A DNA stretch of 64,000 nucleotides from Acidobacteriota bacterium (GTDB taxonomy: Bacteria > Acidobacteriota > Blastocatellia > RBC074), in contig JAFDVI010000015.1 in the NCBI GenBank assembly GCA_018269055.1, positions 205,355-269,354 on the forward strand, in the 5' to 3' direction. This document shows, piece by piece, positions 61,981 to 64,000 of this stretch. Both the position numbers and the translations under genes were made by a program. The notes below the pieces were generated by a model, which was not told the DNA's origin, searched no databases, and was given only the letters and a program-made list of their open reading frames with translations. The number at the start of each line of letters is the position of its first letter. Within the stretch, counting starts at the first letter, position 1.

Positions 61981-63990
61981 TTAATCCCTCATAAAGTCGC
62001 GTTTTTTCTCCTCCTCGATCCAATCTTGCACTCCCTGAATCCGTTGCTCAAGATACTGCTTATGTCTTAGGAATTCGGCTGAGTTAAAAAGAGTCAAAAG
62101 CGACTCGAAGTATTCTAACTTCTTTTGCAAGACAGGCACCGCGCTTCCCGTACAGCTAAAAGCACCTGGTTCAAGAGGAAGCATTTTAAAATCATCGAGG
62201 CGTTTATTACGGTCAAGGAATAAACGAAAGAAAGGAGGCCTGCGGTCATATGAGAAATTGGCGACCACCTGAAATATGCTACTCATAAACTCTGGATTTT
62301 CACCATGTGATCTGATTTGCTCGCTGATGAACTGCTCCTGCCTTTCCATAATGTCATTACCAGTCTGCTCATCTGCTCTTCGAATGAAGAAGACCTCTGT
62401 ATAGCTATGCCCCAATGAATGCCGTTCCTTCTCCAAGTCAAAAATTCTCCAAACAATGGCTCCCATGACTTTTATCCAATCGTTACGTAGCCAGAGAAAG
62501 TCATAGTTCCGCTCATCGTCATAATGAGACAGCGTCATTTGATCGTGTCTGCTTTTATTGTCATACACCCATTCGACGTATTCACATGCAAAATCTCTAT
62601 CCAGATCGAGAATTGCATTAAACCCATTTCCCTTGTAGTCAGGAAATCTGTCGTGTTTGAGCGATAGAAAATAAGCTTGTTTTAGCAGATCAACTCTGCG
62701 CGCAAAAAGCTCTTTTACTTTCGCGCTTGTCTCGGAATGCTCATTGAACAAGTCGGCAAGATAAAACCCGTAACGGGAATCAATCTCTGCTTTTTCGACA
62801 AGAATGGATGTAATTTCGATGAAGACATCTGCATCAACTACTTGATAACGTGCCAAGAAATCTAGCCCCTGCGGAAGTTGGCCAAGCTCTACAGTTCTAT
62901 ACAACGAGTAAAGCTGTGAGATATGTTCGGCTGTAACCAGTTCTGATGGCAAGCATACAAAGAAAACGGAAACCCACTTTTCCCGCAAGCCATAATCTGA
63001 TTGCGTAAGAATTTGATAGGTTAGGTTGGCACCGCAGATTTCGATGAGCTTGGCAATCAAATTACCAGAAGGATAATGATCAGCAAGGTTTAGTAAATCG
63101 CCTTCACCGAAATAATACTCAAGTACTTCAACAAATAAACTGGGCTTGTTGTCAGCGAGATTGAGCAGTACTTCTATTACTTGGCCGGGGAACGCATACA
63201 TCTCGCGCCTGTTTGTTTGGGCGTTCTGAATTTCGATACAACATTCAAAGAAGCGTTTGTAATCTTCCAGACCATAAGCACCGAAGCTTTCTTTGATTTG
63301 CTGCCTTTTCTGCTGTTGGTATTGCTCCCAGCCCAACTCTGAACGCTCAGCCCAATCGTCAAGCAAAATCTCTGCTAACCTGTACGTTTCGCTCTTGAAT
63401 CGCTGTTCAAGTGAATTATCAAACGCAATTTTCTTTCTACTTAGCGAGTCGAGATAATCCTGCACGAGCACACAATGTGAATAGGAGCCTGGATTTAGCT
63501 CTGACACGATGAATGGCAACACCTCTGCGGCATCCTGCTCGACGATCTGTTTGTCACACGAATGATATTCAAAGCTACGGTGAGATTGCAGAAGCTTTAG
63601 CACACCTGCCCGCAGGTCTTGAACTTGATAGAGCGAGAAAATCCCTTGCCAAATTGCTTTCCGTAGTTCCAGCACAGGTTTAGTTGGAGGCAAATGAAAA
63701 TTGAATATTGTAATTGCGTGATTGCCCTTTGGTTCGGTGGTGTGGTGGTGAGTATGAAGAAAAGGCTCTGCTACAACGAGAAAGACTTTACTGAGTAGGG
63801 CTTGCTTGCCTTTCTCAGCTTGGCGCCACAATTCATCAATCACACATTTTTCTACTCGAAATTCCCATAGGTAAGAGTCATACCTAAATCCAAAATCATC
63901 AGTCAGAAGATGGAGAACTTGTGGGAGGAGGCTAGGACGCTTTTTAAGATAAGCGAGTAGTAAACCCAGTGCGATCTTGGCGTTGTCCAA
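61981..63990 (-). CDS. Large uncharacterised protein, probable C-terminal part of a larger gene
   Basis: A 669-residue open frame with no family recognised with confidence. It is predicted helical and soluble, with repeat-like helical pairs (LLPQVLHLLTDDFGFRYDSY near the start; FIRRADEQTGNDIMERQEQF and the coiled-coil-like QKKLEYFESLL near the end). The first codon would be TTG 63990; an in-frame TAA lies two codons further upstream and no ribosome-binding site is seen. The first in-frame ATG is at about residue 264. The frame is richer in A/T than neighbouring genes. It may be the remnant or C-terminal half of a large STAND- or ATPase-type protein, as often seen in defence loci, but this is inference. 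Confidence 0.55.
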   Translation of the reverse strand: MDNAKIALGLLLAYLKKRPSLLPQVLHLLTDDFGFRYDSYLWEFRVEKCVIDELWRQAEKGKQALLSKVFLVVAEPFLHTHHHTTEPKGNHAITIFNFHLPPTKPVLELRKAIWQGIFSLYQVQDLRAGVLKLLQSHRSFEYHSCDKQIVEQDAAEVLPFIVSELNPGSYSHCVLVQDYLDSLSRKKIAFDNSLEQRFKSETYRLAEILLDDWAERSELGWEQYQQQKRQQIKESFGAYGLEDYKRFFECCIEIQNAQTNRREMYAFPGQVIEVLLNLADNKPSLFVEVLEYYFGEGDLLNLADHYPSGNLIAKLIEICGANLTYQILTQSDYGLREKWVSVFFVCLPSELVTAEHISQLYSLYRTVELGQLPQGLDFLARYQVVDADVFIEITSILVEKAEIDSRYGFYLADLFNEHSETSAKVKELFARRVDLLKQAYFLSLKHDRFPDYKGNGFNAILDLDRDFACEYVEWVYDNKSRHDQMTLSHYDDERNYDFLWLRNDWIKVMGAIVWRIFDLEKERHSLGHSYTEVFFIRRADEQTGNDIMERQEQFISEQIRSHGENPEFMSSIFQVVANFSYDRRPPFFRLFLDRNKRLDDFKMLPLEPGAFSCTGSAVPVLQKKLEYFESLLTLFNSAEFLRHKQYLEQRIQGVQDWIEEEKKRDFMRD

Positions 63991-64000
63991 AACTTAGTTG

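Overview
The window looks like a chromosomal segment of an Acidobacteriota bacterium, probably class Blastocatellia. The support is indirect: a large Oar-type TonB-dependent receptor, a secreted protein ending in what looks like the TIGR03437 domain (first described in Solibacter), a cytosolic Ser/Thr kinase with TolB-like and TPR regions, moderate GC content and many small dispersed palindromic repeats. No rRNA, tRNA, CRISPR array, prophage or complete insertion sequence was recognised.

Layout. (1) 1-20.8 kb, plus strand: an exopolysaccharide cluster. It holds glycosyltransferases, two GT-C-like membrane proteins, an AlgD-type GDP-mannose 6-dehydrogenase, a Wzx-like flippase, an O-antigen-ligase/polymerase-like protein, an asparagine-synthase-type amidotransferase and three tandem secreted parallel beta-helix paralogues, the last with fibronectin III domains and Pro-Thr linkers. 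Together these suggest a Wzx/Wzy-type polymer containing (possibly amidated) mannuronic acid. (2) 20.8-30.2 kb: housekeeping and signalling genes, namely a class III CoA-transferase whose start codon lies in a perfect 18-bp palindrome, a HAD hydrolase, purH, a triple-repeat secreted protein, a GAF protein, a Ser/Thr kinase, an outer-membrane barrel and a DinB protein. (3) 30.3-39.8 kb, minus strand: treY-treS trehalose synthesis genes, a YfhO-like membrane protein carrying an in-frame REP-like palindrome, and ettA. (4) 40.2-49.1 kb: an Oar-like receptor, a minus-strand outer-membrane factor, adaptor and TrmJ-like methylase unit, and an AhpD-like peroxidase-related gene with an in-frame UGA and a SECIS-like hairpin (probable selenoprotein) coupled to a D-aminoacylase-like amidohydrolase. 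(5) 49.2-54.1 kb: an eight-repeat DUF5666 protein, a small secreted protein and a 2-oxoglutarate dioxygenase.

(6) 54.3-60.3 kb is the most interesting part, a sulfur-carrier island. On the minus strand lie a 1-Cys peroxiredoxin, a CysM-like cysteine synthase, a JAMM (Mec-like) protease, and an E1-like MoeB/ThiF-rhodanese protein with a ubiquitin-like sulfur carrier fused to its N-terminus. Divergently, from near-consensus promoters, runs a leader with two tandem SAM-II-like riboswitches, each followed by an intrinsic terminator. They precede a threonine-synthase-like enzyme and a free CysO-like carrier ending in Gly-Gly. SAM control of a ThrC-plus-carrier unit suggests a link to carrier-dependent sulfur amino acid synthesis.

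(7) 60.5-64 kb: a zinc-ribbon membrane protein, a DUF5678/retropepsin-like pair, and an AT-richer 669-residue frame without a credible start, probably the C-terminal part of a larger protein.
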